A model generated the notes under the pieces. That model was not told where the DNA came from, searched no databases, and was given only the letters and a program-made list of their open reading frames with translations. The position numbers and the translations under genes are program-made. From Flavobacteriales bacterium UBA7878 (GTDB lineage: Bacteria; Bacteroidota; Bacteroidia; Flavobacteriales; Schleiferiaceae), in contig DLRW01000073.1 of assembly GCA_002501205.1 (NCBI GenBank), positions 1 to 64,000 on the forward strand: 64,000 bases of DNA, written 5' to 3'. The first letter of the stretch is position 1. Each line of letters opens with the position of its first letter. Shown piece by piece: positions 25,530 to 35,041 of the stretch.

Positions 25530-27377
25530 ATGAGAAAAAACACCCTCAAGACTCTTCTGGCTCTGCTTCCCCTTTCTGCAATGGCTCAAGTACCACAAGG
25601 TTACTGGCAGCAGGAGGTGGATTATTCCATTCAGATTAAGCTCAATACTAAGAACCATCAGTTCACCGGAACGGAGCAGCTTAAATATTTCAATCATTCT
25701 CCAGATACTATAAATGAAGTATTCTTCCATTTATACTTCAATGCATTTCAGCCGAACAGTATGATGGATGTGCGCTCACGTAATTTGCCGGATCCCGATG
25801 GCAGGGTAAAGGATCGTATCTCCAAATTAAAGGGCGATGAGATTGGTATTCAAAAGGTGAAAACCTTTAAAATGAATGGTAAAGAAGCCTTTACCCAAAG
25901 TGAGGAAACCCTTTTAAAGGTACTTTTACCGGAAGCCTTATTACCGGGCGACACTGCAATTTTCGATCTGGAGTTTGAAGGCCAGGTACCGGTGCAAATC
26001 CGCCGTAGTGGTCGAAATAATGAGGAGGGTATCGATTATACTATGACTCAGTGGTATCCTAAAATAGCCGCTTACGATAATATGGGCTGGCATGCCGATC
26101 CCTATGTGGCACGGGAGTTTTATGCTCCTTTCGGAAAATTCGAAGTTCAAATTGAATTACCTTCAGATTACAAAGTAGCGGCCACCGGAAGCTTGCAAGA
26201 TTTCGATTCTTATTGGGCAGAGGGTGAACTTGAGGATGGGGTTCAGTTTTTAAATTTAAAACCCTGGAAGCCTGATGTACGGACCTGGACTTTTAAAGCA
26301 GAAAATGTACATGATTTTGCCTGGGCGGCAGATCCGGAGTATATCCACAGTACTGTTCCGATGGATAGCAGCCTGGACCTTCACTTTTTCTATCTGGAGG
26401 ATTATGATAAAACCTGGGAACGCTTACCTAAATACACCCAGCAGTTTTTCCGTGAAATGAATAAGCGTTATGGACGCTATCCTTATCCGCAGTTTTCCGC
26501 TATTCAAGGTGGAGATGGCGGCATGGAATACCCCATGTGTACCATGTTAAAAGGAACCGGCAAGATTAGCGGCCTGGTGGGTGTAACGGTACATGAAGGA
26601 GCACATAACTGGTATTACGGTATTTTGGGAAGTAATGAATTGCGCTTTCCCTGGATGGATGAGGGTTTTACTTCATTTGCGGAATCCGAAGTGCTGAATG
26701 CCATTAGTCCTCGCCCGGTAGCTAATCCGCATGCCAATGCCTATGCGGCACATGCCTTTTTGATTTCTAAGACGGAGCAGAATGAAGCTTTGATCACCAT
26801 GGCAGACCGCTTTGAACGCAACCGTACTTATAGCATTAATGCCTATTCCAGAGGAGAGGTTTTCTTAGCTCAGTTGCGTTATGTCATTGGAAAAGAAGCT
26901 TTTGATCGCGGAATGAAACGCTTCTTTAATACCTGGCGCTTTAAGCACCCGGAGCCCTGGGATTTGATTCGCATTATGGAGCGCGAAAGCGGAATGCAAT
27001 TGGATTGGTATTATCATCAATGGGTGGAAACCACCAAGACTATTGATTATGGTATTGCCCGTATTGAAGAAGGTAAAGGGGCTACCAAGATTTATTTGGA
27101 GCGCCTGGGAACGATGTCTATGCCCTTGCGAATTCGGGTTTACCTCAAGGATGAAAGTGTTTTCAATTATTATATCCCCACCTTAATGCAGTTTGGCGAA
27201 TTGAAGGAGGAAGGCTACAATACCCAAAAAGCCTGGCCTTGGACCCACCCTGAATATGAGTGGTTGATTCCTTTTGAAGCGGATCAAATTGAAAAAGTGG
27301 TGATCGATGAAGAGGGCTTTATGGCCGATATTAATCGTACTAATAATTCCTATCCTCGCGAAGAAGGACAGAACTAA
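25530..27377 (+). CDS. Secreted M1-family metallopeptidase
   Basis: A 615-residue protein with a signal peptide (ATG at 25530; 'LLALLPLSAMAQ'). The zinc motif HExxH is at 355-359 ('VHEGAHNWYYG') with the third ligand Glu378 in 'MDEGFTSFAE', the exact 18-residue spacing of gluzincins. The M1 exopeptidase loop appears as 'GGMEYPM', a variant of GAMEN. It probably degrades peptides in the periplasm. Its end overlaps the LysE gene's end by four bases in convergent orientation. No T9SS tail is seen. Confidence 0.92.
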   Translation: MRKNTLKTLLALLPLSAMAQVPQGYWQQEVDYSIQIKLNTKNHQFTGTEQLKYFNHSPDTINEVFFHLYFNAFQPNSMMDVRSRNLPDPDGRVKDRISKLKGDEIGIQKVKTFKMNGKEAFTQSEETLLKVLLPEALLPGDTAIFDLEFEGQVPVQIRRSGRNNEEGIDYTMTQWYPKIAAYDNMGWHADPYVAREFYAPFGKFEVQIELPSDYKVAATGSLQDFDSYWAEGELEDGVQFLNLKPWKPDVRTWTFKAENVHDFAWAADPEYIHSTVPMDSSLDLHFFYLEDYDKTWERLPKYTQQFFREMNKRYGRYPYPQFSAIQGGDGGMEYPMCTMLKGTGKISGLVGVTVHEGAHNWYYGILGSNELRFPWMDEGFTSFAESEVLNAISPRPVANPHANAYAAHAFLISKTEQNEALITMADRFERNRTYSINAYSRGEVFLAQLRYVIGKEAFDRGMKRFFNTWRFKHPEPWDLIRIMERESGMQLDWYYHQWVETTKTIDYGIARIEEGKGATKIYLERLGTMSMPLRIRVYLKDESVFNYYIPTLMQFGELKEEGYNTQKAWPWTHPEYEWLIPFEADQIEKVVIDEEGFMADINRTNNSYPREEGQN

Positions 27378-27985
27378 GTCCAGATGGCGCGCAGGGCGAT
27401 AAACAGCCCAAAGCCAATCAGGATTAGGGAAATTCCCTTTTCGATCATGCGCATTCCTTTGCCAGCCAGTTTTTCTTTAAAGCGGCTGGCAAAGTAGATT
27501 TTAAGGAAGTCTATTGAAAGGTAAACCCCAATGGTGGTAGCATAAAACAGCACCATTCTTCGGGGTTCATTGTCGACTAAGTTTCCAATGGTTACGGTAG
27601 TAGCGAGCCAAAAAAGCAGCACTCCAATATTGAGGAAATTGAGCAAGAAGCCTTTGACAAGGAGTAAGCCTTTGGTATCGAGTTTAAGGTTAGAGCTAAA
27701 TTGACTTTGATTGGAAGATTTACGGAGATAATAAGCACCAAAGGCCATCACGGCGAGTCCGGAACCCATGCCAATCCAAAGATTGGATTTTAAGTTTTCC
27801 AGTAGTGGTCTGCTGCCAAAATAAGCCAGCAGGATAAAACAAATATCCGCCAGCACGGCGCCAATATCCAAGCTTAAAGCAGCCGCCTTACCCTTGCTTA
27901 TACTGGTTTCAATAATTACGAAGAAAATAGGACCTGCCGCGAAACTGAGGCTAAGTCCGAGGGGAAAGGCGTAGAGAATCTCCAC
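27374..27985 (-). CDS. LysE-family amino-acid exporter
   Basis: A 203-residue inner-membrane protein with five to six hydrophobic segments. The N-terminal 'FPLGLSLSFAAGPIFFVIIETSISKG' and 'LSLDIGAVLADICFILLAY' match the LysE/RhtB family, which exports amino acids or their analogues by proton exchange. It lies 15 bases downstream of the coiled-coil membrane protein gene and probably shares its transcript. Confidence 0.88.
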   Translation of the reverse strand: MEILYAFPLGLSLSFAAGPIFFVIIETSISKGKAAALSLDIGAVLADICFILLAYFGSRPLLENLKSNLWIGMGSGLAVMAFGAYYLRKSSNQSQFSSNLKLDTKGLLLVKGFLLNFLNIGVLLFWLATTVTIGNLVDNEPRRMVLFYATTIGVYLSIDFLKIYFASRFKEKLAGKGMRMIEKGISLILIGFGLFIALRAIWT

Positions 27986-28000
27986 CGCTGGTTTTTTGGT

Positions 28001-28402
28001 TTATTCGCTAGCCTCTTGCTCTGATTTCAGGGCGTCGAATTCCTTTTGCAGGTTTTGAAGATCAGATTCTAACTTCGAAATTTCTCCGTTTTTCTGATTG
28101 AGCTCTTCGTCCTTATCGCTTAGGTTTTGTTGCAACTGAGCAATTTCAGAACGCTTGTCTTCCAATTCTTTTTTAGTGGCCTCCAACTGCTCACGGAGCT
28201 CTTTAATTTCCTTCTGTAAACCAGAGGTAGTAATGGTATTGTAGGCAATAAAGAAGAGGAAGCCAACAGCAATAATTACGTTGGCATACAAGGCTTTGCT
28301 GGGATTGTCTCCCATTACAAAGTAGACGGTTAAAGCGGCGGCTACGACCAGGGTTCCAACGACCAGAACCAGGGTTTCCATTTTTTTTCTATCCATTCCC
28401 AA
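28001..28402 (-). CDS. Two-helix membrane protein with coiled-coil tail
   Basis: A 133-residue protein. Two hydrophobic helices (about residues 9-28 and 38-58) are followed by a 70-residue charged heptad region ('EIKELREQLEATKKELEDK' and on) typical of a parallel coiled coil. No family is recognised. The topology suggests a membrane-anchored oligomer with the coil on the cytoplasmic or periplasmic side. ATGs at codons 1, 3 and 8 are all possible starts. It lies between RNase R and LysE on the same strand. Confidence 0.7.
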   Translation of the reverse strand: MGMDRKKMETLVLVVGTLVVAAALTVYFVMGDNPSKALYANVIIAVGFLFFIAYNTITTSGLQKEIKELREQLEATKKELEDKRSEIAQLQQNLSDKDEELNQKNGEISKLESDLQNLQKEFDALKSEQEASE

Positions 28403-28437
28403 TTGTTGCTCGGTTGAGGTTTTAAATGTACAGTTTT

Positions 28438-30570
28438 TTATACGGGCACAAAGTCCAGTTGTTTCTTCTCGAGGTCGGCATTTTTCACTTGAATGGCAAT
28501 ATTATCTCCTAATTGAAAGACCTTTCCATAGCGATCGCCAACGATGCAAAAATTAGCCTCATCAAAGACATAGTAATCATCCTTAAAGTCACGAATTCGG
28601 ATCATTCCTTCGCAGTGATTATCGCGCAACTCGACAAATATGCCCCATTCGGTTACTCCGGAAATGGTACCCATAAAGGTTTCACCTACCTTATCTTCCA
28701 TGAACTTCACCTGCATGTATTTCACCGATTCGCGTTCTGCTTCGGTGGCCACTCTTTCTCTATCAGAGCTATGCTCGCAGAGCATTTCATAATGGTCCTT
28801 TGAAGGTGATTGCCCTCCATCCAAATAGTGCTGTAATAGGCGATGCACCATCACATCAGGATAGCGCCGTATGGGTGAGGTGAAATGCGTATAATATTCG
28901 AAGCTTAAGCCATAATGCCCAATATTATCGGTACTGTAAATGGCTTTGGCCATAGAACGTATGGCCAGCTTAGAAATCATATTGTCTTCGGGTTTACCCT
29001 TAACCTGGCTCAGCATTCTGTTTAAGCTGCTGCTGATGGCCCGCGAATTGGTATAACTCACTTCGTAGCCAAATTGCTTTACAAAGGTTCCCAGGTCCCG
29101 CAATTTATCCGGATCCGGATCATCGTGAATCCGGTACACGAAGGTTTTGCCACTGGGTTTATTGCCTTTCTTACCAATAAACTCAGCTACGGCGCGATTG
29201 GCTAAGAGCATAAATTCCTCAATCAGATGATTGGCCTCTTTGGATTCTTTGAAGTACACCCCGGTAGGCTTGTTGTTTTCATCCAAATGGAATTTCACTT
29301 CCGCTCGATCAAAGGCCAAAGCACCATGTTGCATGCGATCAGCTCGCATTTTAAGGGCCATATCATTTAAGATATTGATCTCTTCGGCCAGCGGACCTTC
29401 TTTACTTTCAATTACCGCTTGGGCATCTTCGTAAGCAAAGCGATGATCGCTGTAGATTACTGTTCTACCAAACCAGGAATTGAGTACTTCTGCATTGCTG
29501 TTCATTTCAAAAACAGCGGAGAAGCAAAGTTTTTCTTCATGGGGGCGCAAGGAGCAAACTCCATTCGAAAGCTTTTCTGGAAGCATCGGAACCACTCGGT
29601 CTACCAAATAAACTGAGGTAGCGCGTTCTACGGCTTCCTTATCGAGGGTAGAGTTTTCGAGGATATAATGACTCACGTCTGCGATGTGCACGCCTACCTC
29701 ATAATTACCATTCTCCAGTTTTTGAAAGGAGATGGCATCATCAAAATCTTTGGCATCGGCCGGATCAATAGTAAAGGTGAGAACTTCTCTAAAGTCGCGA
29801 CGTTTTTTAATCTCTTCAGCAGAGATTTGATCGGGGATACTTTCAGCTTCAAGCTCTACCTCTTTGGAGAACTCTCTTGGTAATCCAAATTCGGCTAAAA
29901 TGGAATGGATTTCCACCTCGTGATCACCAGGATTACCCAGTACTTCGATAATCTCGCCAAATGGAGAGGAAGCCTTAGGAGGCCAGTCCGTTATGCGAGC
30001 CACCGCTTTTTGGCCGTGTTTAGCCCCATTTAAATGCTCTTTGGGGATATAGATATCCACCAGCATTTTACGACTATCAGGTACCAGGAAGCCATAGTTC
30101 TTAGAAAGCTCAATGGTGCCTACAAATTCGGTACGAGCTCTTTCTATGATTTCAACTATCTCACCCTCAGGCTTCTTGTTTTTCCTTTGAGCGTACATTA
30201 AGACCTTAACTAAATCGCCTTGCAAGGCATTAAGGGTCGCTTTGGGAGTTATATAAACATCTTGATCCAGCTCTTCGCTAATAACATAAGCGGAACCTTT
30301 GGAGGTTAAATCGACCTTACCAGTGATAAAGTGATCGCTGTGTTTGTAGCGGTACTTGCCACGTTCGGGTTCTTCAACAAGATCCTGTTTGCGAAGGGAG
30401 GCAAGGGCTTGGAGAACCATGTCGCGCTCCGTATGGTCATTAATGCCAAGCTTGGCAGATATCTGTTTGTAATTGAATTGCTTAAGTCGGTCTTCTCTTA
30501 AGACCCCCAAGATCGCCTTTTCGATCTTGGCTAAACGCTTCAGGCGTTTATTCGTTCTTTTTGGTTTCAT
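28438..30570 (-). CDS. rnr: Ribonuclease R
   Basis: A 710-residue 3'-5' exoribonuclease that degrades structured RNA. Domains in order: N-terminal winged helix ('AILGVLREDRLKQFNYKQIS'), two cold-shock OB domains, the RNB catalytic domain with the metal-binding 'FTIDPADAKDFDDAISF', and a C-terminal S1 domain ('GTISGVTEWGIFVELRDN'). It is typical in length, though it lacks the long basic tail of the E. coli enzyme. A TACCTTCG element on the minus strand shortly upstream of the ATG resembles the group's -7 promoter. Confidence 0.96.
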   Translation of the reverse strand: MKPKRTNKRLKRLAKIEKAILGVLREDRLKQFNYKQISAKLGINDHTERDMVLQALASLRKQDLVEEPERGKYRYKHSDHFITGKVDLTSKGSAYVISEELDQDVYITPKATLNALQGDLVKVLMYAQRKNKKPEGEIVEIIERARTEFVGTIELSKNYGFLVPDSRKMLVDIYIPKEHLNGAKHGQKAVARITDWPPKASSPFGEIIEVLGNPGDHEVEIHSILAEFGLPREFSKEVELEAESIPDQISAEEIKKRRDFREVLTFTIDPADAKDFDDAISFQKLENGNYEVGVHIADVSHYILENSTLDKEAVERATSVYLVDRVVPMLPEKLSNGVCSLRPHEEKLCFSAVFEMNSNAEVLNSWFGRTVIYSDHRFAYEDAQAVIESKEGPLAEEINILNDMALKMRADRMQHGALAFDRAEVKFHLDENNKPTGVYFKESKEANHLIEEFMLLANRAVAEFIGKKGNKPSGKTFVYRIHDDPDPDKLRDLGTFVKQFGYEVSYTNSRAISSSLNRMLSQVKGKPEDNMISKLAIRSMAKAIYSTDNIGHYGLSFEYYTHFTSPIRRYPDVMVHRLLQHYLDGGQSPSKDHYEMLCEHSSDRERVATEAERESVKYMQVKFMEDKVGETFMGTISGVTEWGIFVELRDNHCEGMIRIRDFKDDYYVFDEANFCIVGDRYGKVFQLGDNIAIQVKNADLEKKQLDFVPV

Positions 30571-30770
30571 GTAATGCGAAGGTACGTTAGGGAATTAAGC
30601 TTAGGATTATCTCTGAGTCAAATTCGAGCATATTGGGCTTTCGCTGAGTTAACGGGCGGCCAATATTTCCTTTGCGAATGCTAAATGATTAAGAGGCTTT
30701 ACTAAGTACAAGCCAGTAGGCATGCGGCTTCTAGCGCGATAATAGATACTTTCACCAGAAATAAAGAACC

Positions 30771-33065
30771 ATGAAAAATCTATTAACACTAATCTTTAGC
30801 CTCACGCTATTAACATCTTTTGGCCAGGTAGTTATTCCGGTTGGCCAGGGATTACCCGGTCAATCGTATCAAAGTACTTCCGATCAAAATTACGCCTATT
30901 TCGAATCCTATGAATGGCAAACTCAGGAAACCAAAGTCCATCGTTGGGACGGTCTAGCATGGTCTAGTCTACCTCCTATTAACAAGCAGGTACTTGCCAT
31001 GAAAAGTCATCAAGGGCAATTATATGTCGCGGTTTATGAGTCTATGATGAATGGTACCAGTTTGATGACATTTAGCAATAATAGCTGGCAACAAGTTGGA
31101 CCTACCCTGGATGGGGTTATCAGTGATATGGAAGTGTTTAATGGTAACCTGGTACTGGCAGGTGGTTTTAATTATAATAGCCCTTTCCAAGGTATGGTGA
31201 CTTGGGATGGAACTAGTTTTAGCCAGTTGGGAGACCTAACTTATGCGGACTCTATTTATGATATGAATGTTATAAATAATGAGCTGTGGGCCGTTGGAGA
31301 CTTTAACCTGCAGTGGACGAGTGATACCTCTAAGGTGATACGATTAAACAGCCAACAAAATATTTTTGATTACCCGGCTACTAAAAGGGAAGCGACTCAG
31401 CAGTTTAGTTATTGGACCCAAGCCATATTCTCTATAAATAATAAAGTATATATCAAGAACCCTTATGGAATATGTGAAGTTCGCAATGATTCTGTGGTTT
31501 TAATAGCTTCTTCAAACTCTTATGTTTTTGATTATGCTGAGACTGGAAATGAGGTTTATTTAAGTGATGGAGGCTTAAAGGTTTTTGATGGAACCTCTGT
31601 ACTAAACTTATCTAATGTTCCCAGTCAGAATCGCACAATCCAATACTTCAAATCAAATTTATACGTGTCTTTCTCGAACACATCCTGGAATAACTGGACC
31701 TATAATTATATCTATATGTTGCCGATTCAGTTAGCTTCAGTTGTACAAGGGTCTTTCTTTTATGATGCCAATTCGAATTGTACCCTTGATGCTAGTGAAA
31801 ACATGAATCTAATTGGTGCATTTGAATTGAGCCTGGGCTCTTACACCATTACCGTTTCTTCAAGCAATAATTTTCACCTGATTTTACCTCCCGGATCTTA
31901 TACGGTAAGCAATGTTAGGGCTCTTGGCCAAAACACCAAATATATACAAGCCAGCACCAGTTGTAATGCAAACTTGAACTTTACCGTAGGGCTGGGACAA
32001 AGTCATCAATTGGATCTTCCTTTCGAGCATAATTCGGCGAATGACATGAGTGTTAAGCTTTGGAATTTCAGAGGATGGAGGGTTCGTCAAGGATTTACGG
32101 AAAGAATGGCCCTTACTATCGAAAACCCTGGGATTAATCAACCCGGTCCCATTGATGTAGAGTATGTTGTGCCTCAGGGAGTTCAATTTGTAAGCTCAAG
32201 TCCTGCACCCAGCTCCGTTTCTGGCAATGTATATACCTACACTTTCCCGAGTATGGCCACTTTTGCCAGCAGTTCGGTTTACATCGACTTTAAACCAGTA
32301 ATTGGCATAGGTAGCAATGTGTGTTTTGAGGCGCGTATCGTAAATCCGGCCAGTGATGATTATATGTCTGATAATGCAGATACTATATGTCCAAAGGTAG
32401 TTGCGGCTTACGATCCTAATGATAAAACAGCTAGTGTAGAGCGCGCTTTACCAGGATTAGATCGAATAGATTATCATGTTCGTTTCCAAAACACCGGTAC
32501 AGATACGGCCTACAAAGTAGTGGTAGTAGATACTTTGGAATCTTATTTTGATCCGGCTACCATTAAATTATTGGGTGCCAGTCATAACTATAACTTTAAG
32601 ATTGTTGACGACAGCATTCTGGTGTGGACCTTCGACAACATCCTCTTACCCGACTCCACCACCAATCTATTGGGTAGCCAAGGTTACTTTATGTTCAGCA
32701 TTGGTGTAGACGCTACTTTACCCTTAGGGTCGATTATCGATAATGACGCTGAAATTTATTTCGATTATCAGGCACCGGTTCATACCAATCATGCCCAGAC
32801 ATTAATTACGCAGTTTATCGGTCTGGCGGAAAATCTAGAGCCTAGTATGAAGCTCTATCCCAACCCAGTCCAAAATGAGCTTCAATTAGAATGGGAAGGC
32901 AACGTGCAAAAAATTCGATTGTTTAATAGTAGTGGGCAGAGCTTAAGATCCTGGACCCCAAATACTGGTCAGGAAAACATGACTATTGACTTATCGGAGT
33001 TTACCAATGGTTTGTACATTTTGGAAATCGGCAGTTCACGCTTTAGAGTATTAAAGCTGAACTAG
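30771..33065 (+). CDS. T9SS cargo protein with DUF7619-type repeat and sorting domain
   Basis: A 764-residue secreted protein. It has a signal peptide (about 1-18, 'LLTSFGQ'), a beta-propeller-like N-terminal half with repeats such as 'MEVFNGNLVLAGGFNY' and 'MNVINNELWAVGDFNL', and an SdrD-B-like 'FFYDANSNCTLDASEN'. Then comes a domain with 'AAYDPNDKTASVERALPG' and 'YHVRFQNTGTDTAYKVVVVDTL', typical of Bacteroidota surface proteins. The last 75 residues ('MKLYPNPVQNELQLEWEG', ending 'RVLKLN') are a type A T9SS sorting domain. The protein is exported through the outer membrane and probably surface-attached. No ligand can be named. Confidence 0.88.
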   Translation: MKNLLTLIFSLTLLTSFGQVVIPVGQGLPGQSYQSTSDQNYAYFESYEWQTQETKVHRWDGLAWSSLPPINKQVLAMKSHQGQLYVAVYESMMNGTSLMTFSNNSWQQVGPTLDGVISDMEVFNGNLVLAGGFNYNSPFQGMVTWDGTSFSQLGDLTYADSIYDMNVINNELWAVGDFNLQWTSDTSKVIRLNSQQNIFDYPATKREATQQFSYWTQAIFSINNKVYIKNPYGICEVRNDSVVLIASSNSYVFDYAETGNEVYLSDGGLKVFDGTSVLNLSNVPSQNRTIQYFKSNLYVSFSNTSWNNWTYNYIYMLPIQLASVVQGSFFYDANSNCTLDASENMNLIGAFELSLGSYTITVSSSNNFHLILPPGSYTVSNVRALGQNTKYIQASTSCNANLNFTVGLGQSHQLDLPFEHNSANDMSVKLWNFRGWRVRQGFTERMALTIENPGINQPGPIDVEYVVPQGVQFVSSSPAPSSVSGNVYTYTFPSMATFASSSVYIDFKPVIGIGSNVCFEARIVNPASDDYMSDNADTICPKVVAAYDPNDKTASVERALPGLDRIDYHVRFQNTGTDTAYKVVVVDTLESYFDPATIKLLGASHNYNFKIVDDSILVWTFDNILLPDSTTNLLGSQGYFMFSIGVDATLPLGSIIDNDAEIYFDYQAPVHTNHAQTLITQFIGLAENLEPSMKLYPNPVQNELQLEWEGNVQKIRLFNSSGQSLRSWTPNTGQENMTIDLSEFTNGLYILEIGSSRFRVLKLN

Positions 33066-33092
33066 TCTAAACAATAGTGTTGTTTACGTCAA

Positions 33093-33131
33093 GCCGGGAC
33101 TTTGCTCAAGGGAGCAGGGTCCCGGTTTTTG
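33093..33131 (+). terminator. Rho-independent terminator after T9SS cargo gene
   Basis: CCGGGAC pairs with GTCCCGG, and an inner TGCTC pairs with GAGCA, followed by TTTTTG. It lies 28 bases after the stop at 33065. Confidence 0.85.
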
Positions 33132-33208
33132 TTTTGATATAGAGGAAATTAGGACATAAGGGGCTTTGAGTTTGGAAAATAAACAACCTGATTTTCAGAC
33201 AATAAGCG

Positions 33209-33216
33209 TAAATTTG
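33209..33216 (+). promoter_or_regulatory. Probable -7 element of the ECF operon
   Basis: TAAATTTG fits TAnnTTTG exactly and lies 70 bases before the sigma-factor ATG at 33287. A -33 match is weak. If real, it implies a 5' leader of about 65 bases. Confidence 0.4.
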
Positions 33217-33286
33217 AAAAAATATCAGCCCTCAAAGCAACTTGAGGGAGCACAATCAGTGTCAGTTTACTGAAGCCTCCAAAGAA

Positions 33287-33850
33287 ATGGGAATAGTTCG
33301 CAACCTACCAAGCAACGAAAAGAGACTCGTGAAGCAGTGCCTTCGCGGGAATCATGAGGCGCAGCGCGAATTATATGAACGTTACGGTTCAGAAATGCTG
33401 GCTGTTTGCCGACGCTACACCCAAAATTTGGAAGATGCCGAAGAAGTTCTTTCCAATGGTTTTATCAAAATCTTCAGTCGCCTGGATCAATACCGTGGCG
33501 AAGGAGCTTTAGGAGCCTGGATTCGTCGCATTATGGTGCGCGAGGCCTTAAACTTCATCCGCTATCAAAAGAATCTTTTTGTAGAGGTGGAAGAGGAGCG
33601 CCGCCCGGAATTTGGGCACAGCAGTGTTAAAGATCACTACGATGCTGAGCACCTTATGTTGATGATTAATGAACTGCCAACCGGATACAGAACGGTTTTT
33701 AACCTCTTCGCCATAGAGGGTTATAACCATAAGGAGATAGGCGAAATGCTGGATATCTCCGAAAATACCAGCAAGAGTCAATTGAGTAAAGCTCGCCGAC
33801 AATTGCAACAGAAACTGAGTGAATACGAATTACTAGCAAAAAATAACTGA
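33287..33850 (+). CDS. ECF-type RNA polymerase sigma factor
   Basis: A 187-residue sigma-70-family factor of the extracytoplasmic-function group, which redirects RNA polymerase in response to envelope signals. Region 2 is seen as 'RELYERYGSEMLAVCRRYT', 'DAEEVLSNGFIKIFSRLDQY' and 'ALGAWIRRIMVREALNFIR'. Region 4 is seen as 'LPTGYRTVFNLFAIEGYNHK' and 'EIGEMLDISENTSKSQLSKAR', the DNA-binding helix-turn-helix. The ATG at 33287 is preferred to a TTG at 33242 because the family starts near here. It heads a four-gene operon with gaps of 1, 3 and 29 bases. Confidence 0.93.
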   Translation: MGIVRNLPSNEKRLVKQCLRGNHEAQRELYERYGSEMLAVCRRYTQNLEDAEEVLSNGFIKIFSRLDQYRGEGALGAWIRRIMVREALNFIRYQKNLFVEVEEERRPEFGHSSVKDHYDAEHLMLMINELPTGYRTVFNLFAIEGYNHKEIGEMLDISENTSKSQLSKARRQLQQKLSEYELLAKNN

Positions 33851-33851
33851 T

Positions 33852-34571
33852 ATGAGTTCCAAGCATCCCATCGACTCGCTTTTTGAGAAGGAGCTCAAGG
33901 AGCATCAAATAAAACCTTCAGATAAGGTTTGGGAAAAGGTAGCTGCCTCTCAACAAGGGGCCAAACCCAAGCGTGAAGGTTGGCTGATGTTGCGCGCTGC
34001 AGCGGTAGCCTTGTTGATCGGAATTTCTTCTTTGATCTATTACAATCGCAATGCCAGTGAGCTGGACCTTAACAATATTGGAGATACCGATCAAAGCTGG
34101 GTAGCTGGTCCTGAAACTACTCCCAATACCAAGAATGATGAACCTAAGTCATCGGTGAAAACCGAAGACCCGAAAAAAGAAGAGCCTAAGGCTAAAACCA
34201 ATCAAAAAACTCCCGCCAAAAAACCTAAGAAAACCGGCGCACGGGTGATTCCGGTATTACAGCAAACCATTTCGGAGCCTATTTTAGCTTTTAATGATTT
34301 GGGCGAGGTAGATTCAGATTTACCGCTGGAAGCAGCAGAGGATATAGATAATCCTGAAGTATATAAAGTGCGGGTTCAATTACCTAAGCTGAATGGCGCT
34401 ACTTACAGCACAGAAAAGAAATCTAAGGATTTGGGCGAGCGCATGTGGGCCTATGCCTCCGATCAATACGAAAGAGTAAAATCCGGAGAGTCCATTGAAT
34501 TGCCAAAAGCGGAGAATACCAAAATTGAGATTCCCCTTCCTGATTTTATCAATCGTCGATTTAATAAATAA
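33852..34571 (+). CDS. Membrane-anchored probable anti-sigma factor
   Basis: A 239-residue protein with one membrane helix at about residues 48-64 ('AAAVALLIGISSLIYY'), a short cytoplasmic N-terminus ('HPIDSLFEKELKEHQIKPSDKVWEKVA') and a long periplasmic part rich in Lys, Glu and Pro ('KKEEPKAKTNQKTPAKKPKK'). No zinc-binding anti-sigma motif is visible. The topology and position one base after the sigma gene fit the anti-sigma proteins of Bacteroidota, where the short N-terminal helix 'VWEKVA' type segment binds the sigma factor. The assignment is by context. Confidence 0.65.
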   Translation: MSSKHPIDSLFEKELKEHQIKPSDKVWEKVAASQQGAKPKREGWLMLRAAAVALLIGISSLIYYNRNASELDLNNIGDTDQSWVAGPETTPNTKNDEPKSSVKTEDPKKEEPKAKTNQKTPAKKPKKTGARVIPVLQQTISEPILAFNDLGEVDSDLPLEAAEDIDNPEVYKVRVQLPKLNGATYSTEKKSKDLGERMWAYASDQYERVKSGESIELPKAENTKIEIPLPDFINRRFNK

Positions 34572-34574
34572 GCT

Positions 34575-35012
34575 GTGATGAAGTACCTAGTATCTCTGCT
34601 GCTGATTTGCGGCCTAAGCTTTCAGGCTTCAGCCCAATCGGAAGAACGTAAGCAGGAATTGACCGAGAAACTGCAGAAAGAATTAAAAACGCTTAGTGAA
34701 ACTGTTGCCGAATTAAGCCGGCTCATGGCAAAAGACCTGGATGAATCTTTGGAAGATGACAGTGTTCAGGTGCATATTGAGCGCTCCAAAAAAGCACTTC
34801 GCGAAAGTGCCGCCAAAATTAAACGCTACAGTGAGGAGCTAAGTGAAGACTACGAATTGTCGGATGAGCAAAAAGAACTCTTGAATAAAAGTGCAAAAGC
34901 CTTTGGTCAGAGTATGCGAGATTTTGGTGAGGCCATGTCTTTAATAGCTCGTGACCTCAGTAAGATGATCGAGGAAAAAATGAATGAATCTGAGAACCAA
35001 CCATCGAAATGA
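34575..35012 (+). CDS. Secreted helical protein of the ECF operon
   Basis: A 145-residue protein with a signal peptide ('LLLICGLSFQASAQ', about 1-20). The remainder is highly charged and nearly all helical, with heptad-like spacing ('KLQKELKTLSETVAELSRLMAKDL', 'ALRESAAKIKRYSEELSED'). No family is recognised. It may act as a periplasmic coiled coil that works with the anti-sigma factor or with the barrel protein encoded next, whose own N-terminal part is similarly helical. It lies three bases after the anti-sigma gene and ends 29 bases before the barrel gene's start. Confidence 0.7.
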   Translation: MMKYLVSLLLICGLSFQASAQSEERKQELTEKLQKELKTLSETVAELSRLMAKDLDESLEDDSVQVHIERSKKALRESAAKIKRYSEELSEDYELSDEQKELLNKSAKAFGQSMRDFGEAMSLIARDLSKMIEEKMNESENQPSK

Positions 35013-35041
35013 ATACTTCCAATTTTAAAACAAACATAAAA